Positions 51,614 to 60,509 of a DNA stretch of 64,000 bases are shown in pieces. The DNA comes from UBA7672 sp965279205 (GTDB lineage: Bacteria > Pseudomonadota > Alphaproteobacteria > Caulobacterales > Hyphomonadaceae). Position 1 is the stretch's first letter. Every line of letters begins with the position of its first letter. The stretch covers positions 2,108,001-2,172,000 of the forward strand of contig OZ257144.1 of the NCBI GenBank assembly GCA_965279205.1, written 5' to 3'. Under the pieces are notes generated by a model. That model was not told where the DNA came from and did not search any database. It saw nothing but the letters and a program-made list of their open reading frames with translations. The position numbers and the translations under genes are program-made.

Positions 51614-51692
51614 CTCACGATACGTGTTACCGGATCGTAGCGGTGCGTTAATTCGCGTGGCGTAAACCACTGCGCAGGCAAGGACATCTCCG

Positions 51693-52220
51693 ATGACTAA
51701 TCCAGCGGATGTTTCCGTCCTCGTGTGTGCGAACCTTGCGGGGATTGGAAAGACAGTACGTATGGCGCTGCGCGGCATGGGCGTGCGCCATGTCTTCCTC
51801 GCGGCGAATGCCGAGCAGATCAAGGAAGGGTTCGCCACCGTCGAGCCCCACGTCGTCGTTCTGTCAGTCGATGGTCCGGATGCAAGCGATCACGGCCTGC
51901 AGATGCTCCGCCATATGCGCTGGGCCATAGAGAGCCCGAACACCCGCATTCCGATCGTCGCTGTGTCTCCGCGCCGCGATCTCGCCACGATCAATGCTGT
52001 CGTGAACGGCGGCGCCCACGAATACGTGCTGTTCCCCGCATCCGGCGACGTGCTTCTCAAGAAGATCGTCGCGGCCCGCACCACGACGCGCCCGTGGATC
52101 GAAAAGCCCGACTATTTCGGACCCGAACGCCGCATCGACCGTGAACCGGCAGTGGCGGTCGAGCCTCAACAGCAGCAGCAAAGACCGGCTGTGATCGATG
52201 CAACCGCAAAGCCGGCCTGA
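51693..52220 (+). CDS. Degenerate receiver-domain protein
   Basis: 175 residues. A CheY-like fold spans about 5-128, then a conserved-looking tail PWIEKPDYFGPERRIDRE and a Gln-rich end. The residues needed for phosphorylation are missing: the acidic pair after strand one is replaced by A-N, the phospho-acceptor position after strand three is S58 (VVVLSVDGP), and the lysine before proline is F114 (LFPAS). The family's FGPxRR tail is intact. It is likely a non-phosphorylated pseudo-receiver used for protein binding. Confidence 0.82.
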   Translation: MTNPADVSVLVCANLAGIGKTVRMALRGMGVRHVFLAANAEQIKEGFATVEPHVVVLSVDGPDASDHGLQMLRHMRWAIESPNTRIPIVAVSPRRDLATINAVVNGGAHEYVLFPASGDVLLKKIVAARTTTRPWIEKPDYFGPERRIDREPAVAVEPQQQQQRPAVIDATAKPA

Positions 52221-52298
52221 CTGCAGTCCGCCTGACAATCGCGACACACAACCGCCAAATGACCTGCTAGGCTCTCTCCGCTCTTGGGGAGTTTCGCC

Positions 52299-52826
52299 AT
52301 GGCCGGAAAGCTCGCTCTTGCAGGTCTGTTGATCGCCGCGATTGCAGCGTGCAGTCCGGAAAAACCGCCAGCCGCTCCGCAGCAGGCGGAGGCGCCCGCA
52401 CCGGCCGCAACGCCGCAGGGCAACACGCCAACCGAAGACCTCGATCCGTTTGTCGTCATGATCGGCGCCGAGCGCTGGACTGTCATTCTCGACAAGGCCA
52501 TTGAAGGCGCCCGTGAAGCGCCGGATCCCACCGGTGTCGCTGAAGAGACTGACCTCTATCGCGCCGATGCCGCCTTGAAGAATGGCGCAGCCATGGTGAT
52601 CGAGTTGCGCAACCGTGTCTGTCGGAAGGGTCTGGTTACAGGCGCGGCCTGCACACTGCCTGAATGGCCAGCCTGGACGCGCGAGCCGCCGACCGGCAGC
52701 ACGCCGATCGAGGAGATCGATCGCCGTAGCGGCTGGCTCGACACGGTCATGGCCCCCTTCACTGACGCGGGCTGCGACGCCGGCCGCAAGGCGCTGAAGG
52801 ACGACATGTTCTGTTCGGTGGAGTAG
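52299..52826 (+). CDS. Lipoprotein of unknown function
   Basis: 175 residues from ATG 52299 (GGGGAG upstream). Lipobox LIAAIAAC, then a Pro/Ala/Glu-rich linker and a helical domain of about 110 residues with four cysteines (NRVCRKG, GAACTLP, DAGCDAG, MFCSVE), which may form two disulfides. The C-terminal half includes WPAWTREPPTGSTPIEEIDRR. No family recognised. It converges with a TauE/SafE exporter gene whose stop is five bases away. Confidence 0.72.
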   Translation: MAGKLALAGLLIAAIAACSPEKPPAAPQQAEAPAPAATPQGNTPTEDLDPFVVMIGAERWTVILDKAIEGAREAPDPTGVAEETDLYRADAALKNGAAMVIELRNRVCRKGLVTGAACTLPEWPAWTREPPTGSTPIEEIDRRSGWLDTVMAPFTDAGCDAGRKALKDDMFCSVE

Positions 52827-52830
52827 GGCG

Positions 52831-53595
52831 TCAGTTCAGGAACGCGCCGCGCACCAGATAGACCACACCGGTCACGGTCACGATCCACTTCGTCCACTGG
52901 CGGAAGTTCGCGTCCGTCATCCGGTTCAGCACCAGACCGCCCAGCCATGTCCCAAGAAGCGACAGAGGAACGACTGCCGCAAACAGCCAGATTGGCGGGA
53001 AGAGCGCATCCGCCTGTGTCGCCGGGTTGGACAGGATATCGAACAGCGGAAATCCCCAGAAGGCGATCTTCACGGCGTGCGCCATGACCTGTGTCGCCGC
53101 CTTGGTCGCCACAACCGCCTGCCGGGGGATCAGGGTCTTGACGAAGAACAGGTCGAGCAGCGGCCCAGCGACGCCCGAGATCGTGTTCAGCGTCTGTACC
53201 AGGAAACCGCAGATCTCGGCCTGAAAGGGCCGCTCCACATTGATGTCGACCCACGCCTTGGGAATCCACACCAGCATGGCTGTGGCACCCAGCATCAGGA
53301 ACACGGCTTGCTGCGTCGGCCGCCACGCAATCAGCGAGATCACCACCAGCGCACCGCCTATGCCGAGCGCATAGCGTCCTATGATTGCCCACGAAATGTG
53401 CTTCCAGAGGAAAGCCGCGCGGGAGAAGTTCGAGATGATCTGGATGAAGCCGTGCATCACCATGGCGGTGGCGACCGGCACGAACGCCACCAGTACACCC
53501 ATCAGCATCAGCCCGCCCGCCATGCCGAACACGCCGGAAATGGCTGCGGTAATGAGCGTCGCGGCAAGGATGATGGCGATGACGGCTGAAGACAT
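52831..53595 (-). CDS. TauE/SafE family membrane exporter
   Basis: 254 residues with about eight hydrophobic helices. The first is AIIAILAATLITAAISGVFGMAGG-like, with the family's glycine motif GMAGGLMLMG, and a second half repeating the pattern (NTISGVAGPLLDLFFV). Such proteins move sulfite, sulfonates or related small anions. The start ATG 53595 has no strong ribosome site. It is not next to sulfur-metabolism genes. Confidence 0.87.
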   Translation of the reverse strand: MSSAVIAIILAATLITAAISGVFGMAGGLMLMGVLVAFVPVATAMVMHGFIQIISNFSRAAFLWKHISWAIIGRYALGIGGALVVISLIAWRPTQQAVFLMLGATAMLVWIPKAWVDINVERPFQAEICGFLVQTLNTISGVAGPLLDLFFVKTLIPRQAVVATKAATQVMAHAVKIAFWGFPLFDILSNPATQADALFPPIWLFAAVVPLSLLGTWLGGLVLNRMTDANFRQWTKWIVTVTGVVYLVRGAFLN

Positions 53596-53743
53596 CGAAG
53601 AGGGTGAATTCGCGAATCAAAACAGGATGGCGTGAGCCGCCGAGGCCTCCTGATAACAGCCTGCGGCTGCGATTGTCGAATTTGGCGCTCTTGCCGAATG
53701 TCTCGGCGCAACACACTCTTATTGAGTCGGATGGAGGCGGGAC

Positions 53744-54307
53744 ATGATCCACATTCGAAACGCCCGACGCACGGATGCGGCCGGCATCTCGCGCGTGCAC
53801 GAGCGAACCTGGAAGGAGGCCTATCGCGGCCTGCTCGACAGCGCCTACCTCGACGCCCTCAGCGAGAAACGCCTGATCGCCCGCTGGCGCGCCAATCTGG
53901 ACCGCCGCCAGGAGGATCTCGACGACCAGATCATGGTTGCAGTTGCGAACAAGGAGATCATCGGTTTCGTGATGGTCGGCGCTTCCCGGGAAGCGTTCGC
54001 TCCGTGGGAGGCCGAGATCAGCATGGTCTATATCCTCAAGGAGCATCGCGGCGCGGGCGTCGGCCGCGCTCTGATGAAGGCTGCCGCCGACCATTGCATC
54101 CGACGCGGCATGTTTTCGGGCGGCCTGTGGGTGCTGCGCGACAATGGCGGCGCCCGTGATTTCTACGAAGCCCTCAAGGGCGAGCATGCTGGCCGCAAGG
54201 TCGACAGCGTCGGCGGCCAGATCGTTCCTCTGGTCGGCTACTGGTGGCGCGATATTGCGACTTTGGCCGAACGGTCAGTCCCGGCGATTTCCTTCGGCGG
54301 CCGATAA
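53744..54307 (+). CDS. GNAT-family N-acetyltransferase
   Basis: 187 residues from ATG 53744. Acetyl-CoA motif A is AEISMVYILKEHRGAGVGRALMKAAADHC (EHRGAGVG), motif B has GGLWVLRDNGGARDFYEALKG. The N-terminal IRNARRTDAAGISRVHERTWKEAYRGLLD segment matches the large subgroup related to bacterial ribosomal or small-amine acetyltransferases. Substrate unknown. It is divergent from the TauE/SafE gene. Confidence 0.9.
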   Translation: MIHIRNARRTDAAGISRVHERTWKEAYRGLLDSAYLDALSEKRLIARWRANLDRRQEDLDDQIMVAVANKEIIGFVMVGASREAFAPWEAEISMVYILKEHRGAGVGRALMKAAADHCIRRGMFSGGLWVLRDNGGARDFYEALKGEHAGRKVDSVGGQIVPLVGYWWRDIATLAERSVPAISFGGR

Positions 54308-54488
54308 ACCCTCTCGTTACGCACGAAAACGAGGCAGCTTTTCCGTTGCCTTATTGCCTTGCCCAATCGGCGGGGTTACGCGTGGCGTCATCAACAGGTG
54401 AAAACCGCGCGGCTGCGCGTCGACGGGCAGGGGCCCGACATTGAGGCGCAGCGCTGAATCGTGCGGCAGGGAAGAAGGAAAACCCACC

Positions 54489-55769
54489 ATGGACTTCGAA
54501 TACAGCGCGAAATCTCAGGACTGGATCAAACGCGTTTCCGCGTTCATGGACAAACACATCTACCCGAACGTTGATACCTTCCAGAAACAACACGACTCCG
54601 GCGACCGCTGGGTCACGCCGCAGATCGTCCACGACCTCAAGGCCATCGCGAAGAAGGAAGGCCTGTGGAACATGTTCATGCCTCCGAACAAGGAGCATGA
54701 CAAAGGCGAGTTCCAGGGCGCTGGCCTCACCAACCTTGAATACGCTCCGCTGGCCGAACTGATGGGCCGGGTCAGCTTCGCGTCAGAAGTCTTCAACTGT
54801 TCCGCGCCGGACACCGGCAACATGGAAGTGTTCCACCGCTATGGGACAGAAGCGCAGAAGGAAAAATGGCTGCGTCCGCTGATGAATGGCGAGATTCGCT
54901 CAGCCTTTCTCATGACCGAGCCCGCTATCGGTTCGTCAGACGCGACCAACATCGAGACGCGTATCGAACGCAAAGGCGACGAGTACGTCATCAACGGCCG
55001 CAAATGGTGGTCGTCCGGCGTGGGCGACAGCCACTGCAAAATCGCCATCGTGATGGGCAAGTCGGACTTCAACGCTGAGAAGCACAAGCAGCAGTCGCAG
55101 ATCCTCGTGCCGCTCGACACACCCGGGGTGAAGATCCTCCGTATGCTGCCGGTGTTTGGTTTTGATGACGCGCCGCACGGACATGCCGAAGTACTACTCG
55201 AGAACGTCCGGGTTCCGGCCTCGAACATGCTGCTTGGCGAAGGTCGCGGCTTCGAGATCGCGCAAGGCCGCCTCGGGCCCGGCCGCATCCACCACTGCAT
55301 GCGCACCATCGGCTCGGCGGAAGTTGCCCTCGAGAAGATGTGCAAGCGCCTTCTCTCGCGCACCGTGTTCGGCAAGAAGATCGCCGAGCATTCGGTGTGG
55401 GAAGAGCGCATCGCGCGCGCCCGCATGGACATCGAGATGACGCGCCTGCTCTGCCTCAAGGCAGCGGACATGATGGACAAGGTTGGCAACAAGGGCGCCC
55501 AGAACGAGATCGCCATGATCAAGGTTGCGGGGCCTCTCGCCGCGCTCCGCATCATCGACGACGCGATCCAGGCTCACGGCGCCGCCGGCGTGACGACCGA
55601 TTTCGGCCTCGCCAGGCAATACGCCTCGATGCGCACCATGCGCCTCGCGGACGGTCCGGACGAAGTGCACAATCGCGCCATCGCCCGCAACGAGTTCAAG
55701 AAGTACCGCGACAACGAGTATACCGCAAAAGTGGAAGCCGAACGCAAAACCGAGGGCGTTCGCTCCTGA
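54489..55769 (+). CDS. Acyl-CoA dehydrogenase
   Basis: 426 residues from ATG 54489 (AAGGAAA upstream). An FAD flavoenzyme that oxidises acyl-CoA to trans-2-enoyl-CoA. The FAD-binding AFLMTEPAIGSSDATNIET, the middle beta-domain, and C-terminal helices with the flavin loop IIDDAIQAHGAAGVTTDFGLARQYASMRTMRLADGPDEVH are all present. Sequence blocks resemble the ACAD10/11-like group that handles long or branched chains. Supplies substrates suited to the crotonase and thiolase elsewhere in this window. Confidence 0.94.
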   Translation: MDFEYSAKSQDWIKRVSAFMDKHIYPNVDTFQKQHDSGDRWVTPQIVHDLKAIAKKEGLWNMFMPPNKEHDKGEFQGAGLTNLEYAPLAELMGRVSFASEVFNCSAPDTGNMEVFHRYGTEAQKEKWLRPLMNGEIRSAFLMTEPAIGSSDATNIETRIERKGDEYVINGRKWWSSGVGDSHCKIAIVMGKSDFNAEKHKQQSQILVPLDTPGVKILRMLPVFGFDDAPHGHAEVLLENVRVPASNMLLGEGRGFEIAQGRLGPGRIHHCMRTIGSAEVALEKMCKRLLSRTVFGKKIAEHSVWEERIARARMDIEMTRLLCLKAADMMDKVGNKGAQNEIAMIKVAGPLAALRIIDDAIQAHGAAGVTTDFGLARQYASMRTMRLADGPDEVHNRAIARNEFKKYRDNEYTAKVEAERKTEGVRS

Positions 55770-55854
55770 TCTGTCCCGATACTGTCTGATCTCTCTGGCC
55801 CCGGTGCAGGCTTTCATGCTTGCATCGGGGCCGGTTCATTTCGGGGACACGTCC

Positions 55855-56622
55855 ATGCAGATGAAATGGTTCTCAGGCTGTGCTCTGGCCGCCATTGTGC
55901 TGGCTGCGCCTGCCTACGCTCAGGTCGACAAGGACATGATCGTTGTCACCGGCCAGCGCATCCAGGAGGAAACCCAGGACATGGCGGTGGCCGTAGATGC
56001 CATCAGCGGCGGAGGCGGCTTCTCGATAGGCCCTCCCTACGTTTCCATCGTCATCCCGGCCGACTACGTCATCTTCACCGTCAATCTTGAAACTGGCACG
56101 CGCTCGGTCGACGAGCGGCAGCGCGAGTTGGAGCGGACGTTCGCCGCACTCGCTACTCGCGCTTCGCGCACACAGGGTGTGACCATGGAGGTGGGCCTGC
56201 CCGGCGAATCCGCTGCTGTCCAGACAACCGTCGCCAAGGAAGCGATCGAGGACGATGGCGATCGGTCGTACATTCCGCTGGTCTTCAAGTTCGCGACCCA
56301 GCCGAAGGACACGTTCGAGACAGTACGCACGCGCGCCGAGAAGTTCATTTCCGAAATCCAGCTTACGGGTCGCGCTGAAGCCACGACCGGCGACCTGCAG
56401 TATGTCGGCATCACCGAACCGAAGAAGCATCGCGAGGAGTTGCTGCGGAAGATCGCCGAAGACACTCGCTTGTTGCAGACGATCTTTACGGGTCCGCCAA
56501 CAGGCGTTCCCTCGATCTCGCTGACGGGTTTGCAGGGCCGGGTGAAGACGCGCCCAAGTGGCCCGCTGGAACTTGAAATGTACATTCCCTACGCGATCGT
56601 TGTGGGTACGCCGCCGCGCTAG
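55855..56622 (+). CDS. Secreted protein, first of two tandem paralogs (SIMPL-like)
   Basis: 255 residues. Signal peptide ends at PAYAQ; ATG 55855 or 55861 is the start. The mature N-terminus has DMIVVTGQRIQEET, which reads like the plug start of TonB-dependent receptors, but no barrel follows. The rest (VSIVIPADYVIFTVNLETGTRSVDERQRELERTFAALATRA, and FKFATQPKDTFETVRTRAEKFI) resembles the SIMPL (DUF541) strand-helix pattern. It shares PYV/PQVS, the DRS.I and LxxTGR-xEA blocks with the next gene. Confidence 0.7.
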   Translation: MQMKWFSGCALAAIVLAAPAYAQVDKDMIVVTGQRIQEETQDMAVAVDAISGGGGFSIGPPYVSIVIPADYVIFTVNLETGTRSVDERQRELERTFAALATRASRTQGVTMEVGLPGESAAVQTTVAKEAIEDDGDRSYIPLVFKFATQPKDTFETVRTRAEKFISEIQLTGRAEATTGDLQYVGITEPKKHREELLRKIAEDTRLLQTIFTGPPTGVPSISLTGLQGRVKTRPSGPLELEMYIPYAIVVGTPPR

Positions 56623-56714
56623 CTCGCTGCATCGTGACTGATCATGGCCGTTGGCCCCGCCGCCGCGACCGTGATTGGATCAAGCCGGGCGGGGACGAGA
56701 GAGGGACGCTCCAC

Positions 56715-57422
56715 ATGAAACGCGCCTTGCTTGTTGCCGCCGCGCTCGCGGCGTTTGCCGCTCCGGCGGCCTTTGGCCAGCAGATCGTCGCCCAGAGCAA
56801 CTACGTGAACCGCCAGCAGCAATCCGCGGTGCCGCAGGTCTCGATCACCGTGCGCGCCGATTTTGTGCTGTTCAGCGTCCGCTATGAAAGCGCGACGCGC
56901 GCTACCGAGGCGCGAGAGGATGAGCTTGCCAAGACCTTTGCCACCGTCACCCAGCGCGCCGCGCGCGCAGAAGGCATGACGATCGAGGTTGGTCAGCCCG
57001 GCATGTCCGCCGCCATTGAGACGGCCGCGATCAAGGAGCTGATCCAGAACCGGGGCGATGACCGCTCCGGCATCGACATCGTCCTCAAGGTCATGGTGAA
57101 GCCGAACGAGACGTTCGACGCCATTCGCGCGCGAGCCGAGAAATTCGTGAAGGATGCCCCGTTGACCGGCCGCGTCGAGGCCATCATCGGCGACAACCAG
57201 TTCCTCGGCATTTCCGAGCCCAAGAAGCACCGCGATGTCCTGATCAAGGCGATCGCGGAAGACGTCCGGATGATGCAGTCCTCGTTCGGCGGCTCGGCGA
57301 TGCCCGTCGTGGTGAACCTTAACGGCATGGAGGCCCGCACCCAGACGCGGCCTGTCGGCCCGCTCGACCTCGAAATCTACATTCCCTATTCGATGTCGGT
57401 GCGCTCCGGCGCAGGCAACTAG
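56715..57422 (+). CDS. Secreted protein, second of two tandem paralogs (SIMPL-like)
   Basis: 235 residues from ATG 56715 (GAGAGGGA upstream). Signal peptide ends at AAFGQ. Compared with the first paralog it keeps SITVRADFVLFSVRYES, AREDELAKTFATVTQRAAR, MTIEVGQPGMSAAIET, MVKPNETFDAIRARAEKFV and the ending PVGPLDLEIYIPY, but lacks the TonB-receptor-like N-terminus. About one third identity is apparent by eye. Periplasmic, function unknown; 92 bases separate the genes. Confidence 0.72.
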   Translation: MKRALLVAAALAAFAAPAAFGQQIVAQSNYVNRQQQSAVPQVSITVRADFVLFSVRYESATRATEAREDELAKTFATVTQRAARAEGMTIEVGQPGMSAAIETAAIKELIQNRGDDRSGIDIVLKVMVKPNETFDAIRARAEKFVKDAPLTGRVEAIIGDNQFLGISEPKKHRDVLIKAIAEDVRMMQSSFGGSAMPVVVNLNGMEARTQTRPVGPLDLEIYIPYSMSVRSGAGN

Positions 57423-57463
57423 GCCCGCTTGCGGCGGGGTCCGGGGCAGCGTAAGCGCCTCCC

Positions 57464-58189
57464 ATGATCTCGCCGCGCACCGCCCGCCTTGTTGCTTCGA
57501 TCCACAAATGGCTGGGCCTGATCGTGGCAGCCCAGCTTATCGTGTGGACTGCCACCGGCCTCTTCATGGTGTCGTTCCACCTGGTCGATGTGCGGGGCGA
57601 AAAGCTCGTCCATCCGGCGAACCACGTTCAGCCAATGGATATGGCGAAGGTAAAGCTGTCGTCCACCGACGCACTCAAATCGGTTGTAGAGGATCGCCCC
57701 ATTCAGGTGACGCTCCGTCCGCTTGCCGGCCAACCAGTCTACGAGATCCGCGCCGAACTCGGCATCTTCCTCGTGTCGGCCGAAGATGGCGAGCTGCTGT
57801 CGCCTGTCTCTGAAGACCTCGCCCGGAAGATTGCAACGGCCGCTTGGGCCGCGCCAGGCGCTCTCGTGTCGCTGGAGTTGCTGGACAAGGCCCCGCAAGG
57901 AACGGCGCTCGCTGGTGAGGTCTGGGCTGCGCACTTTGTCGGCGACGGCAATCCAACGCTCTACATATCAGCAACGAACGGTCAGGTTGCCGCTCCCAGA
58001 ACGGACCTCTGGCGGGTCTACGACTTCTTCTACGGGCTCCATCTCATGGACTGGGTGGACCACGAAAACGGCAACCAGCCCTGGACCATTGCGCTTGCTG
58101 TCCTTGCCCTGTCGACGGTGCTCTTCGGCGTCGTCCTGCTCATCCACCGCTTCGCGCGTGGAACTCTGAAAAAGGAACAAACCTCATGA
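57464..58189 (+). CDS. PepSY-domain membrane protein
   Basis: 241 residues. N-terminal helix HKWLGLIVAAQLIVWTATGLFMVSF with a conserved-type histidine, a periplasmic PepSY portion (about 95-190: ISATNGQVAAPRT near the end), and a C-terminal helix WTIALAVLALSTVLFGVVLLIHRFA following the GLHLMDW motif. This layout is typical of PepSY-TM relatives seen near metal or siderophore functions; no such genes are adjacent. It overlaps the pseudouridine synthase start (ATGA). Confidence 0.85.
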   Translation: MISPRTARLVASIHKWLGLIVAAQLIVWTATGLFMVSFHLVDVRGEKLVHPANHVQPMDMAKVKLSSTDALKSVVEDRPIQVTLRPLAGQPVYEIRAELGIFLVSAEDGELLSPVSEDLARKIATAAWAAPGALVSLELLDKAPQGTALAGEVWAAHFVGDGNPTLYISATNGQVAAPRTDLWRVYDFFYGLHLMDWVDHENGNQPWTIALAVLALSTVLFGVVLLIHRFARGTLKKEQTS

Positions 58190-59244
58190 CGGAGCGTCGC
58201 GAGACGGACCGCCCAGCCACATCAGGATCGATCTTTCCTGCCGATGGCGAACGCATTGCAAAATATCTGGCCAGCGCGGGCGTCGCCTCGCGTCGCGACG
58301 TCGAGAAAATGATCGCCGAGGGCAGGGTGAAGGTCGATGGCCGCGTGCTCGATACGCCCGCCTTCAAGGTCACGGGTAGGGAAAAAATCCTTATCGACAA
58401 CAACCCGGTCAGCCGCCCGGACGTCACGCGCATGTGGCGCTATCACAAGCCCGCCGGCCTCGTGACCACGAACAAGGATCCCGAAGGGCGCCCCACCATC
58501 TTCGACGAACTGCCCAAGGATCTGCCGCGCGTCGTCACCATCGGCCGCCTCGACCTCAACACCGAAGGCCTGCTGCTGCTCACCAATGATGGTGAGTTGG
58601 CCCGCGGCCTGGAACTCCCGGCAACGGGTCTGGAGCGCAAATACCGAGCCCGCGCCTACGGCCGCATCGAGCAGCGCGAGCTCGATCGCCTACGTGACGG
58701 CATTGTCCACGAAGGCGAGGAATACCGCTCCATCATCGCCAAGCTTGATCGCGTGACCGGCTCCAATTGCTGGATCGACGTCACGCTGGCCGAGGGCAAG
58801 AAGCGCGAAGTGCGCCGCGCGCTCGAAAGCCTTGGCCTGAAGGTGAACCGCCTGATCCGCGTCTCCTACGGCCCATTCGAACTCGACGATCTTGGCCCCG
58901 GCGCACTGGAGGAAATTCCAGCCGCCAGCCTTCTTGCCGAAGTCTCACAGTTCATTTCCGAGCGCCGCCGCCCGCAACCGTTCTCGCGTCGCGACGTAAA
59001 GCGCGGAAAGCCCCAGCACGAGAAGCAGGAAAAGCCGAAGGGCAAATCTGCGCCTGCCCACAAACCGAGAGGCGACGATCGCCGATCGGGCGTCGACTCC
59101 TATGTCGACAAGCGCAAGGATCAGCGCCCCGATCCGCGCAAGCCGAGTGGTGGGAAGCCTGGCGCTCGGCCGCACAGCGGCAAGCGTCACACCGGCAGAC
59201 CCGTTCGTGAAAAGGCGCCTCGCGGTCCGCGCGGCCCGCGCTAG
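58186..59244 (+). CDS. RNA pseudouridine synthase, RluB-like
   Basis: 352 residues. An S4 RNA-binding domain (ERIAKYLASAGVASRRDVEKMIAEGRVKVDG) precedes the catalytic domain with the active Asp in GRLDLNTEGLLLLTND, and LAEGKKREVRRALESLG near the end of the fold. This is the RsuA/RluB/E/F group that modifies large rRNA. The C-terminal 100 residues are a basic, disordered tail (many Lys, Arg, Pro), common in alphaproteobacterial RluB. Coupled to the PepSY gene. Confidence 0.92.
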   Translation: MTERRETDRPATSGSIFPADGERIAKYLASAGVASRRDVEKMIAEGRVKVDGRVLDTPAFKVTGREKILIDNNPVSRPDVTRMWRYHKPAGLVTTNKDPEGRPTIFDELPKDLPRVVTIGRLDLNTEGLLLLTNDGELARGLELPATGLERKYRARAYGRIEQRELDRLRDGIVHEGEEYRSIIAKLDRVTGSNCWIDVTLAEGKKREVRRALESLGLKVNRLIRVSYGPFELDDLGPGALEEIPAASLLAEVSQFISERRRPQPFSRRDVKRGKPQHEKQEKPKGKSAPAHKPRGDDRRSGVDSYVDKRKDQRPDPRKPSGGKPGARPHSGKRHTGRPVREKAPRGPRGPR

Positions 59245-59267
59245 TCTCTGCCCACGAGGAGATTGCC

Positions 59268-59885
59268 ATGATGCTCCACTATGCCATGCTGGCGCCCAAC
59301 CCCGACCGGGTGCGCTTCTTCCTGCTGGAGAAGGGCGTCTGGGACGCGACTCCGAAAACGGAGCTCAACATCATCCGGCAGGAGCATCGCCGGCCCGAAT
59401 ATCTGGCGATCAGCCCGCTCGGCCACGTGCCCGCGTTGGAGCTGGATGATGGCACGAACCTCACCGAAAGTCGCGCGATCTGCTCGTATCTCGAGTCCAT
59501 CCATCCCGAACCCAACCTGATGGGTGTCGATGCGAAAGAGCGCGCCGTCATCGAGATGTGGGATCGCCGCGTCGAGCTGACCTACATGTTCCAGGTCGCC
59601 GGCTGGTTCCGCAACGGCCACCCCGCCATGGCGGAACTGGAAAAGCCGCAGAGCGCGGAATGGTCTGCAATCAGCAAGGGCCGCGCTGAGAAAGCGATCG
59701 CTTTTCTCGACCAGCGCCTCGGCTCATCGCCCCATGTCGCGGGCAATCGCTTCACCATCGCCGACATCACCCTCCACGTCGCTATCGGCTTCGGGCGCGT
59801 AATGAAGTTCAGGCCGTGGGAGCAGCACAAGAACCTGGCCGACTGGCGCGAGCGAATGCTGGCGCGGCCGGGCCTGACAAAATGA
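59268..59885 (+). CDS. Glutathione S-transferase family protein
   Basis: 205 residues (start 59268 or 59271). Thioredoxin-like domain with MLHYAMLAPNPDRVRFFLLEKG, LAISPLGHVPALELDDG with the cis-proline, and ESRAICSYLESIHP, which holds the GSH-binding Glu-Ser. C-terminal helical domain with VAGNRFTIADITLHVAIGF. Catalytic residue probably the serine/asparagine of the APNPDR stretch. Substrate unknown. Its end is ten bases from the tRNA-Trp 3' end (opposite strand). Confidence 0.92.
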   Translation: MMLHYAMLAPNPDRVRFFLLEKGVWDATPKTELNIIRQEHRRPEYLAISPLGHVPALELDDGTNLTESRAICSYLESIHPEPNLMGVDAKERAVIEMWDRRVELTYMFQVAGWFRNGHPAMAELEKPQSAEWSAISKGRAEKAIAFLDQRLGSSPHVAGNRFTIADITLHVAIGFGRVMKFRPWEQHKNLADWRERMLARPGLTK

Positions 59886-59894
59886 AGGAAGGAC

Positions 59895-59970
59895 TGGCAG
59901 GGGCGACAGGGATCGAACCTGCGACATCCGGTTTTGGAGACCGGCACTCTACCAGCTGAGCTACACCCCT
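59895..59970 (-). tRNA. tRNA-Trp (anticodon CCA)
   Basis: Read on the minus strand it is a 76-base cloverleaf: acceptor arms AGGGGTG and CGCCCCT, D-arm GCTCAGCTGGTAGAGT, anticodon arm CCGGT-CTCCAAA-ACCGG with anticodon CCA, T-arm CAGGTTCGATCCCTG, discriminator G and an encoded CCA end. CCA reads UGG, tryptophan. In many bacteria this tRNA precedes secE-nusG, but here the downstream minus strand leads into the GST antisense, so that link is missing. Confidence 0.97.
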
Positions 59971-60080
59971 GTAGTCGAGGCGGAGGCAATACTCGATCCG
60001 TGCGGCGAGTTCAAGGCGGGCCATGACAAGCCCCGCCAAGCCCGCTAGGGACAAAGAAAACCAACCTCCCGGAACCGTCC

Positions 60081-60509
60081 ATGAGCACTGCGAAAACCAT
60101 CGAAACCGGCCCGTGGGCAGGCTGGAAAACCTGGCCTCAGGACACGTTCGAGAGCGGCTCCGGGCCGTTCTATGCGCGCCGTGATGACGCTGGCCGGGTT
60201 ACCTGCCGTTTCATCGCCGAGCCCCGCCACATGAATGGCGGCGGCTTCATGCATGGCGGCTGCTTCCTCACCTTCGCGGATTTCGCCTGCTTCGCCATCG
60301 CCGAAGAGCACACGCAGGGTCCAAGCGTCACCGTGAACCTGTCGGGAGACTTCCTCTCCGCAGCGCAGATCGGCGACATGATGGAAGCGACCGGCGAAGT
60401 CACGCGGGCAGGCGGCCGCCTGATCTATGTGCGTGGAATGATCACCGCCAACGGCAAACCGGCGCTCAGTTTCACGTCGGTCATCACCAAGATCAGCCGG
60501 CGGCCCTAG
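60081..60509 (+). CDS. PaaI-family hotdog thioesterase
   Basis: 142 residues. The hotdog core has the active-site helix region MNGGGFMHGGCFLTFADFACFA, where HGG is the usual motif, and strands SVTVNLSGDFLSAAQIGDMM and GRLIYVRGMITANGKPALSF. It would cleave acyl-CoA thioesters. Start ATG 60081. Its stop overlaps the stop of the convergent methyltransferase by four bases. Confidence 0.88.
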   Translation: MSTAKTIETGPWAGWKTWPQDTFESGSGPFYARRDDAGRVTCRFIAEPRHMNGGGFMHGGCFLTFADFACFAIAEEHTQGPSVTVNLSGDFLSAAQIGDMMEATGEVTRAGGRLIYVRGMITANGKPALSFTSVITKISRRP

